This document shows positions 52,420-64,000 of a stretch of 64,000 nt of DNA, piece after piece (position 1 is the stretch's first letter; every line of letters begins with the position of its first letter). This DNA is from Pyrocephalus nanus. Lineage: Eukaryota; Chordata; Aves; Passeriformes; Tyrannidae. Under the pieces are notes generated by a model. The model was not told the origin of the DNA. It ran no database searches and was given only the letters and a program-made list of their open reading frames with translations. The translations under genes and the position numbers were made by a program. The stretch spans positions 24,658,977 through 24,722,976 of the forward strand of contig CM076259.1 in the NCBI GenBank assembly GCA_038380795.1. The letters are read 5' to 3'.

Positions 52420-53489
52420 CAATAAACAATACTCTGATTAGCACTGTAAAGTTCATAGCAAGTTGGAAGACTGGTCTCAATATAAGTGAGGCTTGAAAGG
52501 CTGAGATCTATTCACTCTAAAACCTTGTAAGACATATGAACCAAAAAGAAACAATTCAGTTTATAACCTACAGATACTATCTTGCTAAATCATTTTTTAT
52601 CAACTTGGATATCCTGCACAAGTACTGAGTAGCTCCATTTTCTAATGAAAAGCAGAATTAAAATGCTGTCTTTCTGCATCTTAATTGAATTCCAATTCTT
52701 ATCCAAAAATAGCTTGACACAAATCAAAGTAAAAAAAAAAATAATTATCATGTAAAAAAGCAAAGCCATTCACTATTTTCTAACATAAGTAAATGCAAAT
52801 TATGGATTTGAATAAATGTGAGTGATTAGATTGTTCTATTTACATGAGCAGAGAGCCCAAGCTAGCAAAAAGTTACCAAATTTAGTGGAAGGGCTATATT
52901 TAGTTTGAAATCAGGATGTTTTAATTACCAGCTAACAGGAAGCAACCTTTTTAGTTTAGTTTTGTTTTGTTTTGTGGTAATTTTTATAGAGTTTTGGAAA
53001 TAACTACAAATATGAAGCATAATTAAAATAGATTACATCAATCATCCTTTTTTTGCTATCTGATATTTTTAAATCACACCGTCTTCAGCAGACATAATCA
53101 TATATCAGTCACGTGGAAACTTTGCAAATGCTTTTCTAAGGTATCCCAATTTGTGCCAACCCACAGTTGTCTCCCTTTCAAACTATCTAGGCCACTCACA
53201 AATGAGTTGGAGGTGGATCATCTCTTTTCAGGTTAACTTTTGCAATAAATAACACGATTTATCATATGTCTGCTGGTTTTGTTCATTATTTATGGCAGAG
53301 GAGAGGTGGATAGCAGTGGAGGCCCCCAACACTTAGTGTGTGCTTAGCATGTCTCCAAACAAAAGAAAAAAAATACAAAACACTGTTCACTATAGTCTAA
53401 CACTACTTTCTGTTATTACAGCCATGTGAAACCACAGCCATGCAGTACCTGAGGGCTATAAACATTTTTTGAACCTGTTTTGAAATGCC

Positions 53490-53670
53490 ACTGCATCGGA
53501 GTACAGCTCTTGCATCAGGGGTAGTTAAGGCGCCGCATTTCCAGAGGACCTTGGAGTCTCTGTCACCCCTGTCAGTCCTCCTGCTCTGCCCTTTCCGGGT
53601 ACAATGTTTCCCGTACTTCAGCTTTTCATGCCGTCCTTGGGTTCCCAGAGCCCGTTTGTGGACTGCAGAA
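53490..53670. promoter_or_regulatory. Isolated CpG-bearing patch of unknown role
   Basis: Seven CpG dinucleotides in 180 bases (GCATCGGAG, AAGGCGCCGC, TTTCCGGGTAC, TTTCCCGTAC, ATGCCGTCC, AGCCCGTTTG) lie within strongly A+T-rich, CpG-poor DNA. A 111-codon minus-strand frame spans it but resembles no family I know. It could be a distal regulatory element, an untranslated exon, or a young repeat insertion. Confidence 0.25.
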
Positions 53671-56600
53671 CAATAGCAATTGCTGAAAATATGAAATGGG
53701 AGGAAAAAAAAAAACATCTTGGTAAAACACTCACACACTGGGAGTAGGATATAAAAATGAGACGTGACAGCTCAGCTCTGGGGCCCCAGGATCTATAGGT
53801 TGTGGATAAAAACAGCTTCTCTTTTTCTTCTACAGTCTTACCTCTTGTTCTGCTTGTGAAAAACACCAATAAGGAGACAGATCCTCTTTGTCATATCTCC
53901 AAGGAAGTATATTCCTTCTGTGCCAATACCATTATACCGTCTATTACTGTAAAATATTCTGGATCCTTCTCCCTCCTTTCATTAGGCTCCTAAAACTCAG
54001 TGAATAATTTTGTAATGAATTGTTTATTCAGCAAATCTCCCTTCTTTTTCCATTTTTGGAGTATCCCAAAGCAGATTGAAATTTCCTCAGGTTCTTTATT
54101 ATCTTATGTTATCTGGCAAGTTTTCTGCAGTTTCTTCCTCTCCTCCTTGGACTGACTCTGAACTTTGACTAGTTGTGGTTTCAGGCATATGAGCCAGCTG
54201 TGACGAGTGAGACCGCACGGCCTGAGAAAAATAAGAGCATAGTCACATGCCAGTGTTTTACTGTAAAAAGATCATCATTATTACTTTCAGTTGCTGTTAA
54301 CTTTTACACCTGTATCTTTCACTTAAGCAGGATGCTGAAGGGAGAATCATTTAAGTATGGGACTGTGTGGAATAACTTTTCCATTATGTTCAGAACAGGA
54401 TATAGCCTCAGATATAAAATTCAGAGAGAGAATTGATGACTGAGAAATTATATTGTCAAGCGGCCAAAAGCCGCTTCATTTCATTGCTATCCTGGGGCAC
54501 CCTGATGTTTTCCATGTCCCCATCCCTGCCCCTGACAATTTGTTGTTCGGTTGCTGGAGGCAACTCTTAAGGCAAGTAGAGCGGGTAGTGACACGGGGAT
54601 AACACCAAAATGATCTTTCCTTTAAACACCGTGTGGGTGTGGGTTGCCATAGTAAGGAAATCCCACGAAAGGGTGTCCCAACACTGGTGTAGTATGTGAA
54701 GGAGGGCCCTTTGAAGGGAAGTGCTTGTTTTGGCTGGCCTCTGGTGTTGTGTGCTGGCCACACCTTGCTGTAATGGGAGCTCTGGTGGAAAGTGCAGGCT
54801 TGCTGCATGCTCCCGTCATCCCTGAACTCCTTCGTTTACCTTTCCAGTGAGGGAAGGAGATCCAGGGTGTGGAGAGCAATAGAGAGATGGTTTTTTTGAA
54901 CAGACACTATCCAAGAGCCAGAGTGTTTTGCAGAAAAAGAAGAAAACATGAGAACTCCACCCTTTTACCACAGAAACATCTCAACCACATCCCAAACCTC
55001 GGCTAGCTAGAGAATCCTTCCTCACATTGAGAAGCAGGCTGGAAAGGGAGCCAGGAGAAGTGGGATGCACAGGGACCCAGAGATATTTTTAAACATGCTG
55101 GAACTTTGGTTGCATAGTTTTGGCCTGGTTTTGTTGGCACAAGGCCCTTTTTTTGCTGGTTTTGATAGATCACACTTGCTAAGGAGGCCCTCCTTGTGTG
55201 TCAAGATGAAATTTTCTGGGCTGAGGAGACAGCTTTGGGGACAAGTAACTAGACCCAGCAGCTTTTCTAACCATTCTGGTTCTGCAGCCTGTTTATTAAG
55301 GAGACCCTCCTCTCAGACCTGGTGCCATGCACACTAAAGCAGGGCTGCCAAAGAGGACCTACTGTGGGCCTTTACATAATGTCTTCAGAGAAGGACTTCA
55401 GGCCAAGACCGCCTTTCCTTCCCACACAGCTCTTTGGCTGTTCTACAGCCAGAGCCTCCATGGCCTGTGTGGGAGGCAGACAGCCACCATGCCATGTTGG
55501 ACAGACCATCTGTCCTTAAAGAGCTGTGCCTCAGGGCCTCTTACCAGCTTGGTAGCCATGGATGAGGACCACAGGAGGAGGGAGATGAGGAGGAACCAAA
55601 CAGGGACATGAGCCATGGCTAACCTTTGTTGCACACTGAGCACATGTGGAGAACAGACAGGGAAAGAACTGTGTCTATATTCAGGGTGGGAGCCTGGGTG
55701 CCCTTCAGACATGTAAGGCACCTTTGCTAAATGAAAAGGTCAAACCCAGATGATTAAATCCTCCTTACTGGGCTGTGGAGGGAGGCTCTGCACTCGGTAT
55801 ACTTGGTCACTCTTGATCCGCTGGGAGATGATGATGAGGAACTAGAGGCAGGAGAGGCCCAGCCACTTCCCCACAGATGGCTGATCTCAGCCCATATCAC
55901 GCTGCAGTGATGTGGTATGTTGTGGTGATGCGGGACATCCTGTGACACAACTTGTGACAAAGCCAAGAAAGTTTAAAAGTGCTAGAGAAGAAAAGCCTAG
56001 GTGTGTTTATTTTTGGTAGGCACAGGAAGGATGCTGGGGAGGCTAAAAAGAGCCCAAGCGGTGTCCTTTCAGAAGCCTACACGTAACGAACTGTATTTTC
56101 TGACGCATGGTAAAGGCAAGACTTCATCCTTTAAGTAATGGTTCCATGGAAAAAGCGTTCAGTTAGATGGGACTTTCTTCACCTCCTGCTGAGAAGCAAC
56201 CCTATCTGGGGTTGTCATTTCAATGTAAAGGTGCCAAAAAGAAGCACACATCTGAGAAATCAAACTCATGGCAGGCAGTGAGTTCAAAGCTGTCCAGAGT
56301 AACAGTGCAGTGGACCTTTCCCGAGGAAGGAAACATGTCACTGGTAGTTAAAACCCTTTATTAGGGACTTCAGTGCTCAGTTCATCTGCAAGGCAGCACC
56401 TCCACTGTTTCCAACTAAGCTGCTCAAAGGAATTAGCAACTCTTGTTGGTTTTATTCCATGCAGGGAAATCCTTGATCCAGATGCCAATCACGACTTCTG
56501 TGCTTCATGTACAAGTGCTGCTAGAGCTGCAGTCCTGAGCTAAAGGCTCCTCAGTTTTTCTTACTGATTTTTGTTTTAAAGCAGCTGAAACTTGCCAAGA

Positions 56601-58959
56601 GAGAACAAAGAAATAATACAGCCTCTCTTGCTGATAAGTGAACTTTTTCCCTTATGGGACCTGTGTTAATTTCTTTTTTCATTAATGGAGCAAGCAGGTA
56701 GATTTAATTTTTGAACAAAATCACAGTTAGCAGCTGTTAGTAACACCTGAGCCTGCCTCTCTGGGCAAAGTACCCCTTTAGAAATGCCTGTGTCTGCGGT
56801 AACTAAAGCCCTTTAATTCAATCATTTGTAAATCATTTTCCCCCGAAGAAAAATTGAAATCTACTCTGACACTGTTGCTGAGAAGGCTGCAGCAGGACAG
56901 GCACTTAAGGGCCTCCATCACTTGACACCAGAGGCACTTGTGGGATTTGGGACACAGTTTGACATCTAGTGGTATCGTGTGGTATAATCCCAGAGTTTAC
57001 AAGCAAAAGCTACAGTCCCACATCAGGGAAACTGAGAGAGGATCCCTTCATCATCCCGATACACGCTTGTGTGCTGCATGTGCAGCCACACACATCAGTG
57101 TTATACATCTTCTTATCCTGCACTGACTTTTGATTAAAGGAGAAAAACAGCTAAGAGGTAGATCCAGGTCACATTTCATGCAGAAAAGCAATATCTTTTA
57201 AGATTTGTGTTTTGATCTCTTTGCTTATAAACTCTTAGATCATTATGCGTGCTTTTACCACGCTAATGAAGAAATAGCAGGAAGTTCTGAACCCAAGCAA
57301 AGCAACAGAAGATGTGCAAATAGTTAATTCTGAACTGTGGTAGGAGGCTGAGTTTAAAGAAATTTGGAATATTTCAGCTTCAGGTCTGATTGGCGCTATT
57401 AATGATTGCAAGCAGGAGAGTCTTGTGAAGCTGATCCACTGTTTGGAACTGAATAATGAATGCACTGATAGAGCAGTCTTTATTAAAAGAAAATGTAGGG
57501 AAGAGCAAAATGATTCAGGTGACATGAGCTGCAGTCCAAAGTAACACTTCTGGAGGGCTACAGAAAGATTGAAATCTTTTCTGTTTTTTACATCTCCACA
57601 TTTCCTACAAACAGAATGGGAAAGTATCATTATTCCTTAAGAAACACGATTTTAACCCAACCTACACCCAAAATCTCCCTGGGAAATCACGTTCTCAAGA
57701 AGTTCGGCTGGTTTCTAGCTCTAAGATTCATCTTGGATTGGAAGGGTGAGAAGCTCTTCTGACTTACAAGATCTGCTTCTTACCACTAAAATCAACCTGT
57801 GCAGATAGAAGAGTGTTCATATAGTTTCTCTGTCTGCTGGGAACGTTAGATTAAGTATGTAGGCAGGGATTAGTAACAATTTATGAGGAAAGAATTTGGC
57901 CCACTGTGCACGCCTGCTGAAACAAAAAGAATAAATGTTAACTAGAAATTATATGAAGAGTTCTCAAGCATTTAGGGCAATTGTCTTCTTTGTTTATTTT
58001 TATAGAAAGAAAATAAAAATAATCAGAATAGCAATTATCTATTAGAGATGATAAAATAGCATACCCTTTCCTTGAGGTGTAGCAGAGTAGAGAAATTCCC
58101 CCTCCCTCTTGGGGAAGTAAACCATTTCTCTGTGTGCATAAAGGCAGGTAGCAATCCCCAGCCTTTGCAGCATCACTACATGAACCCTATATGCTATGGT
58201 GGAAACAACATTTGGGTGCAGTAAAATGATGTTTGTTCCCTCAGGAGCAATTTCTCTGTCTCTGGAGTGGATAGTTTTACCTCTCAGTATGTAGCTCAGT
58301 TGGTCACCTGAAAATTGCCTTTTCAGCTTTTTTCCTGGGAGAAACAAACCCAAGATTTGTGAATGTCCAACAGATATATCTGGGGAGATTTCACAGACAA
58401 GGCCAAAAGCTTTGGCCAGCTTAATCAGCTTGCCTGCTTGGATGTATTCCTCTGTTCAGTACGTAAATCAGGCAAATGGCTTGGCTGGCTGAAGAGTCAG
58501 GATGGCTTGATTTTCCCTGGCAGGTGGATGGGAACCAGACTTCTTCTGCAAGTAATTCTCCAGGTTGCAAGAAGTCTCCAGGTGCAAGAGGTGAAAAGGA
58601 GTAAGAAGCATCAGTGAACATTGGCTTGTGGTAAAGGAAATTTTCTATTTTCCTTGTTCCTGCTCTGTCCCATGGTTCATTCATGCACTATAAAAAGCCA
58701 CAAGGTCTGAATGTAAGAGTATCTCAGTCAGTCAAGGCTTCAGACTCTCTTCAATGCCCTGTTATGCACTTCTCAACTGCTTGCATCCTCAGACAGTCAG
58801 ATGGGCTGGCATCGTTTCCCTAATGAGACCCTTAATTCTGAGGAGAGATACAGAGCATCCTCTCCCAGTGGGGAATAGAAGAAATCTGCAGATGCAGTTT
58901 CCTAAAAGCCTTGCATTTCACTCTCTTCTTTTTATTATCAGGCTTTCTTTATTCTTTTG

Positions 58960-59167
58960 TTTTTTCTTTTCTTTCTTTTCTCTCTTCTCTTCTCTTCTCT
59001 TCTCTTCTCTTCTCTTCTCTTCTCTTCTCTTCTCTTCTCTTCTCTTCTCTTCTCTTCTCTTCTCTTCTCTTCTCTTCTCTTCTCTTCTCTTCTCTTCTCT
59101 TCTCTTCTCTTCTCTTCTCTTCTCTCTTTTCTTTTCTCTCCTTTTCTCTCCTTTTCTTTTTTCTTTT
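58960..59167. repeat. 208-base uninterrupted pyrimidine tract with (TTCTC)n core
   Basis: Every base from 58960 to 59167 is C or T on the plus strand. The core from about 58981 to 59125 is a nearly perfect (TCTCT/TTCTC) pentanucleotide repeat of about 29 units, flanked by degenerate TTTTC/CTTTT units. Because the unit length is not a multiple of three and the units contain no stop codons, the repeat keeps several frames open, giving long Ser/Leu/Phe-rich and Arg/Glu/Lys-rich spurious frames. Homopurine-homopyrimidine tracts of this length can adopt triplex (H-DNA) structure. Confidence 0.97.
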
Positions 59168-59474
59168 AACTCAACCACAGTCAAGAGCTCCTCAGGGCAG
59201 GAATTATCTCTTTCTATATGCCAGGAGGGTGTCACAAACATTTGTAGCATAAGACAAAGTAGTAGTGTTTCTTCTAGAAACCAGGCACTACTAGGGAAAG
59301 AGGAGAAAATCTGGAAGTAACAGGAGATTCAGGGCAGAAGAATGAGCATTCTGACCAGTGGCAGCTCTTATAGTTGGTGGGGATCTTGAAAGAAAATTTT
59401 GTAGATGTTTAAAAGAAGACTATCAAACAAGAACATTGAAAAATTATTTGTAGTCAAGATATTACTATCAAGGT

Positions 59475-59616
59475 GAATCATAGAATCATAGAATCAGCCA
59501 GGTTGGAAAAAACCTGAGATCATCAAGTCCAACCCTTGATCCACTACCACTCCATTTCCTAGACCATAGCACTAAGTGCCACGTCCAGTCTCATCTTAAA
59601 AACCTCCAGGGACGTG
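59475..59616 (-). mobile_element. CR1 3' end fragment, minus orientation
   Basis: GAATCATAGAATCATAGAAT, then CAGCCAGGTTGGAAAAAACC, GAGATCATCAAGTCCAACCC, TAGACCATAGCACTAAGTGC and CACGTCCAGTCTCATCTTAA are diagnostic for the reverse complement of an avian CR1 3' end, including two or three copies of the 8-base terminal repeat. The element is truncated after about 140 bases (5' truncation) and shows moderate divergence. Confidence 0.93.
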
Positions 59617-60493
59617 AAAGTATATAGGGTTGGGGATGGGGTTGAAAAACAGAAAAAATGGCCATTACTTCATAAAAGACCTGGTAGTCTTCCCCTACAT
59701 GTCCCATCTTTGCAATCAGCCTGTATCACTGCATGTCCACCTCCAAACCTGGGAACAGCCAGTGAAATCCCCACTGAGGACTACTGCACAGGAGCACAAA
59801 TGCAGAAGGACTCTAATATTTCAGAATTATCTGTAAAGTGTATAAATCTCTGAGAACTCATTATGAGTGCTCTTAACAAGTTTCCATGAATATATTTTTT
59901 TAAATAACACTTGAATATTTTGGAGAGTGGCAACTCAGATGGACACAAAAACACCTGTGTAGGAGAACGTTGTAAAGGTTAGTCCTTCACAAGATAACTG
60001 CCACGTCTTCTGCCTTCCAACACAACAAAATCTTCTTTTCTTGTTTGCATGATCTTGATAATGATAATGATGGCCAGTGCTGTTCTTGCTTTGTACAATA
60101 TGGTTCCCTTAAACATTTGTTTCATTTTACAGTGACTGCACATTGCATTAAAACAAAATAACAGAGAAAAATTTTAGTGATGTTTATAAAGCACTAGTGG
60201 GTCTAGATGCTGCTGGCCCAATGCTAAGAACAGCTCTGGTCTTGGTCTCCCAAACAGGAGGAAGAAATGGGATTTTTGTTCCTGTTTATGGAAGTTCTCC
60301 CTTCCCCTTTCTCCTCCCACCATGTCTCCTCTAACAGTCCTACAGTCCTTTCCAGCTGGGAAGGGGAAATCCTGAATACTCAGATGAGTGATGGCTTCCT
60401 CTGTCCAGAAAGGGCATCCTGGTCTGGGTGTTTTACATGGCAAGTCTCAGCCTTAAGGGCATGCTATACAACCTGCACAATATCATCTCTCTA

Positions 60494-60523
60494 TGCTCTT
60501 GTTCCTCATGCTCTTGTTCCTCA
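60494..60523. repeat. 15-bp perfect tandem duplication
   Basis: TGCTCTTGTTCCTCA occurs twice without a mismatch (60494-60508 and 60509-60523). Confidence 0.9.
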
Positions 60524-61570
60524 GCATCTTCTCTATCTTCCTATTCCTCAGCCAACCTCTCTCATCCTAAAAAGCACATTAAAACAAACACCAGTTCATT
60601 TGCCATAGAGAAATGGCTGAAAGAGCTCATGTAGCGCAGTGCATCAGCAGTTCTGATGCCTTTTGCAGACACAACAGAGCAGGGACTTTTGCAATCCTTT
60701 TCTGGATATTGTTCCTATTTATCAGTAATGCCTGTTCAGCTTGTAGCTTCCTGTCACCACCACAGCCCCTCTGAGCCCACAGAGACCTTGCACAGAGCTG
60801 GGGTGTCAGCGTGCACAGCTACCAGTGACCACTACCCATTGTGCTTACTGGCAAGAGCCCCAGCATTGCCACAATTTAAACACAACTCAAAAGCTGGGAT
60901 AAACCTGCCCTTGTGTTCCCGGGCAACAGTTTCCTTCACAACCCAGGCATCAGACACTTAGTCTCTGCAGCAGTGCAGCTCACAGGCAGAGCCCACGTGG
61001 AGGCACTGGAGGAGCAGAGCTTTCCATGCCCTCTGGCAGGTGCTTTCCTTACACAACGCCTTTGCAGAGGAAGTGCCATTATTGCGCTCGCTGGGACCTG
61101 TGCCTGCCACGTGCACTGCCCTGCTGTCCTTCCCCTGAGGTACCATTCACATCATCTTTAAAGAATTAAACTGCAGCAGCTCCAGGGCTGGAGCTCAAAA
61201 CGTTTGCCTGACAGTTTTTCAAAGGAGATGTCAGGGGAGGATTCTTCTCCCCCAGCTGTGCAATGCCTACGTCAGACCTTGACATCTACAATATCTCTTT
61301 TTATGATCAGCCACAAGGAACAGGCACTTGAAGGGCATGGTTCACTTCTTTTTGCTGACTATAAAGGAGGTCCACAATGATGAGCCTACATGCAAATGTC
61401 TGCATTCAATCAAGGGAGGGAGATGAATTCCGTCCCAGTGCCCAAAATTTTTGGAAGCTCTAAACATTTAACCCTATTGCTTAACATTCAAAAATTATTC
61501 CACATTTTTTAGGCTGGAAGCATTTATCTTTTTTTCTGGCAAGCTCAGTCTCTCCCTTCTTGCATGCTTT

Positions 61571-61586
61571 AAAAAAAAAAAAAAAA
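61571..61586. repeat. (A)16 homopolymer
   Basis: Sixteen consecutive A. The preceding bases (GCATGCTTT) carry no poly(A) signal and no retrocopy was recognised. Confidence 0.85.
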
Positions 61587-62092
61587 TCTTGGCATCATCT
61601 CAGCCTAAAATGGTGGATGCTAGTTAATTGTCTAACAAAATTGATTGATTAATTTTTTATCTATCTATTTATAAAACTCTTTTAACATTATGAAGTGCTA
61701 CAGAAATGCCATGTTGTTGTCAATAATTAATGAAGTAACATCTGGTGGACACAAAGATGGATCACTGTCCCACAAATTAAGGTACACTGTGTTAACTTGA
61801 ACGCTATTTTTAGGTGAGTGCAGCTCATTACAGGCCTTCACAGAACAGTTTTGCTGAAAGAACAGTCCTTGCCTCTGACAGCTTTTATTGTTGTTCTTGC
61901 TGTTGCTCAAATGTATAGTAGCCCAATACTTTGTTTTCATCAGGATTATTATAGATACTCTTTCCTCTCTCTCTATTCTGCTCAGTTTCTGGAGCCACAC
62001 CAGCAACTCGGATACCTGGTCTCCTGCCAGTGCTGCACCAACATCTGTCCTGTGAGCCTCTCCAGTACCCTCCCCAAGAGGTAACTCCTGTG

Positions 62093-62109
62093 AGTGTGTG
62101 TGTGTGTGA
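62093..62109. repeat. (TG)n short microsatellite
   Basis: About eight GT units (GAGTGTGTGTGTGTGTGAT) in intergenic DNA. Confidence 0.85.
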
Positions 62110-64000
62110 TGGTAATGAGATACACGTGGCTTTGTTTGATAAGTTCAGAGAAATGTGTTGTGCATGTGGGTTCCATCCGATCCCTCCTTTTCAAGGCTGC
62201 AGGAAGTAAATCAGTCATGTTTTAAAATGATCCCACGCTCCAGCTGCTGCAGATTTGGAAAGTTAATGAATGCTGCTCACAGCGTTATCTGCTTGTGGCC
62301 ATATGGCTCTGTAGAGAGAAACTTTCATCCCAAAGTATTCTGCACACCTTTCTGCTGTACTTGCAGCGCTGCTGGAACGCAACCATCACTGGGCTGGAGG
62401 GTGACAAACAAATCAGGTTTAGTAGCCAGTGCACTATAATTGGGCATGAGGGAGAATTTTATTTTTATGGTTTTTACGCAGGCTACTGGGGCAAATTTGG
62501 TTTTCTCTGCCAGTGTAGAGCAGACTTTAAAGGTCTTGACTCCTAAAGATGTGTGGACAGCATTCTCTTTGGCATACTAATGCGTGAAATTAATGTTTTT
62601 TGATGGCATATTCTGACTTGGAAACTCTCTGATTCCCTTCTCAAGGCTCAATGAACTAATGTCGAGTCCTTCTCCCCACATTCCAGTGCCAAAATCCTAA
62701 CCCCTGAGTGAGGCTTTATCATACTGAATGTAGACAAGTAAAAAAATTTTATTAAATTTTAAATTAAAAGGGACCTCAAATGTTCCTTTTATCCGCCTCC
62801 TGCCCAAAAGAGAATTTCTTATATCTGGGCCATTCCTGGCAGATATTTAACTACAGTTACCATGATGGAAACTCACCCATCCCAGACAATCTACTTCAGT
62901 GCATCCGTAGCTTGGAATTCTTCTTGCCGCAGTTCATTACATTTCCTTTTCCCAGCATAGATATAAATTCTTTTTTGGATATTTTTTTTTGCAGTGGCCT
63001 TTTATGTGTTGAAGACTGTGCTTCACATCCTCCTCCTCAACCAATGTCATCTCTAGATTAGGCTAGCCCAGTACTTTCTGTCTCATCTCACACATCTTGG
63101 TTTCTTGACCACTGCCCTTTGTTGGCACCCTCCTCCCAGACTCTGCCCAGCTGATCCACAAACATTCTGAAGTGTGATGCCAGTTGTCATGATGAGATCA
63201 TACCAATACTAGTGCTGAAAGATTACTTCCCAAGTTCTTAACAGGAGTCTAGCCATACGTCTTAGTATGGTCTTACACATTTTCACAACAGTGTGACTTT
63301 GATGATTCACAGTCTTATTTTGATCTCGTGGAAACCCTTCCCACCCACCCTTTTCTCAAACCCCTCTGTACAGGACTGCTACATAGATAGCAACAAACAG
63401 TTGCTTTTCAGTATCTAAGAGACTTGTTTCTCTTTGAATGCTACTAATTTTCCCCTGGGAGGGATGCAAAATCCCCTGTAGCTCCAAGATATACCTTAGA
63501 AGACCAATCTCCAAATCCTAGAAATGATTACATCAATTTGCATAGCTGTTCAAAAAATAGTCTTCTCCACTTGAAGTCTTTTTAACCACTATATGAAGCA
63601 TTCACCCTGTTTTGTCTGGCACCAGCTGAGCCTTAGCCTCCCTGGAAGCTGAACAGAGCTCACTCCAGCAATGGGAAGGTCTGGAAGGGCTTGTCTTGAA
63701 CTGCAGCATCCCACATGTATGAAAGAGTTTTGTCACCTCTCCTAGTGCAAGGGAGTATTCTTATAGTTTAGAGGGAGAACACTTAGAAAAGACCTTTGTT
63801 AGAAAATCAAGGACACAGCATATGATCTTCTCTCTTGCTTCATGTTGCAACAGAGAACTGCAAGAATCCATTCAACATTCCACTGCAGCTTCAAGGAAAG
63901 GCACATCTGAGTGTTGTTCCAAGGGCTTCAGGGCAGCTCAATGAAAATAGAGGGATGATTGAACTACAGACCAGCTGAGGTGAGCTTGACACAACTGCTG

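Larger units (their letters stand above)
46376..58959. other. Intergenic DNA without recognised genes
   Basis: I see no coding exon with family similarity, no tRNA-like or other RNA gene, and no intact transposon here. A 183-codon plus-strand frame at 49607-50158 has no recognisable domain and is treated as chance. Listed separately are the CA-rich tract near 50.4 kb, the TTA tract at 52.4 kb and the CpG patch at 53.5 kb. The neighbouring gene expected upstream of ARHGAP31 in vertebrates (B4GALT4 in mammals) was looked for and not found. Confidence 0.65.
59168..64000. other. Intergenic DNA, right end of window
   Basis: Contains a CR1 end (59475-59616) and small simple repeats, listed separately. 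The rest looks unique and non-coding. No exon or RNA gene was recognised on either strand up to the window edge. Confidence 0.65.

Noticed and set aside
53403..53738. 111-codon minus-strand frame over the CpG patch, considered as an exon of an unknown gene
   Set aside because: No similarity to a known family and no paired splice sites could be defended. The patch is kept only as a possible regulatory element.
58754..59320. Longest open frame in the window (188 codons, plus strand) and overlapping long minus-strand frame
   Set aside because: The length comes from the (TTCTC)n repeat, whose units contain no stop codons. The peptide is a Ser/Leu/Phe repeat on one strand and an Arg/Glu/Lys repeat on the other.
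41831..64000. Search for the upstream neighbour B4GALT4 or another divergent gene
   Set aside because: No galactosyltransferase motifs or other family signatures were recognised on either strand. The neighbour presumably lies further right.
1..64000. CRISPR arrays, bacterial operons, insertion sequences, intact endogenous retroviruses and tRNA genes
   Set aside because: No regularly spaced repeats, Shine-Dalgarno-type gene runs, paired LTRs, retroviral gene order or tRNA B-box with matching A-box were found. The window is ordinary vertebrate DNA.

Overview
The window looks like nuclear DNA of a bird. It contains vertebrate exons with GT-AG introns, a promoter-type CpG island, and several CR1 retrotransposon ends of the kind abundant in avian genomes (3' ends at about 32,105, 46,174, 46,375 and 59,475). 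No bacterial, plasmid, phage or viral gene organisation is present. The exact species cannot be read from the sequence.

One protein-coding gene is supported: ARHGAP31 (CdGAP), a CDC42/RAC1 GTPase-activating protein, on the minus strand. Its first three coding exons join in frame. Exon 1 is 40516-40615 (start codon at 40613-40615), exon 2 is 4557-4659 and exon 3 is 3912-4056. Together they are 348 bases, or 116 codons, and cover the N-terminus and the first half of the RhoGAP domain with its arginine finger. Exons encoding the rest of the RhoGAP domain and the long C-terminal tail are not visible and should lie beyond position 1. Intron 1 is about 35.9 kb, intron 2 is 500 bp, and intron 3 runs off the window.

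Layout: 1-3911 is part of intron 3. 3912-4659 holds exon 3, intron 2 and exon 2. 4660-40515 is intron 1, mostly unique non-coding DNA with simple repeats, one 530-bp CR1 (31.6-32.1 kb) and a few CpG-retaining patches that could be regulatory. 40516 to about 41830 is exon 1, the 5' UTR with a possible upstream ORF, and the CpG-island promoter. From 41831 to 64000 is upstream intergenic DNA with CR1 fragments, low-complexity tracts and a 208-base uninterrupted pyrimidine tract, and no recognisable gene.

I found no clear previously undescribed system. The observations most worth checking are a diverged direct repeat flanking ARHGAP31 exon 1, the upstream ORF in the ARHGAP31 leader, a palindrome-containing insertion inside the CR1 at 32.0 kb, the long pyrimidine tract, and the isolated CpG-bearing patches.
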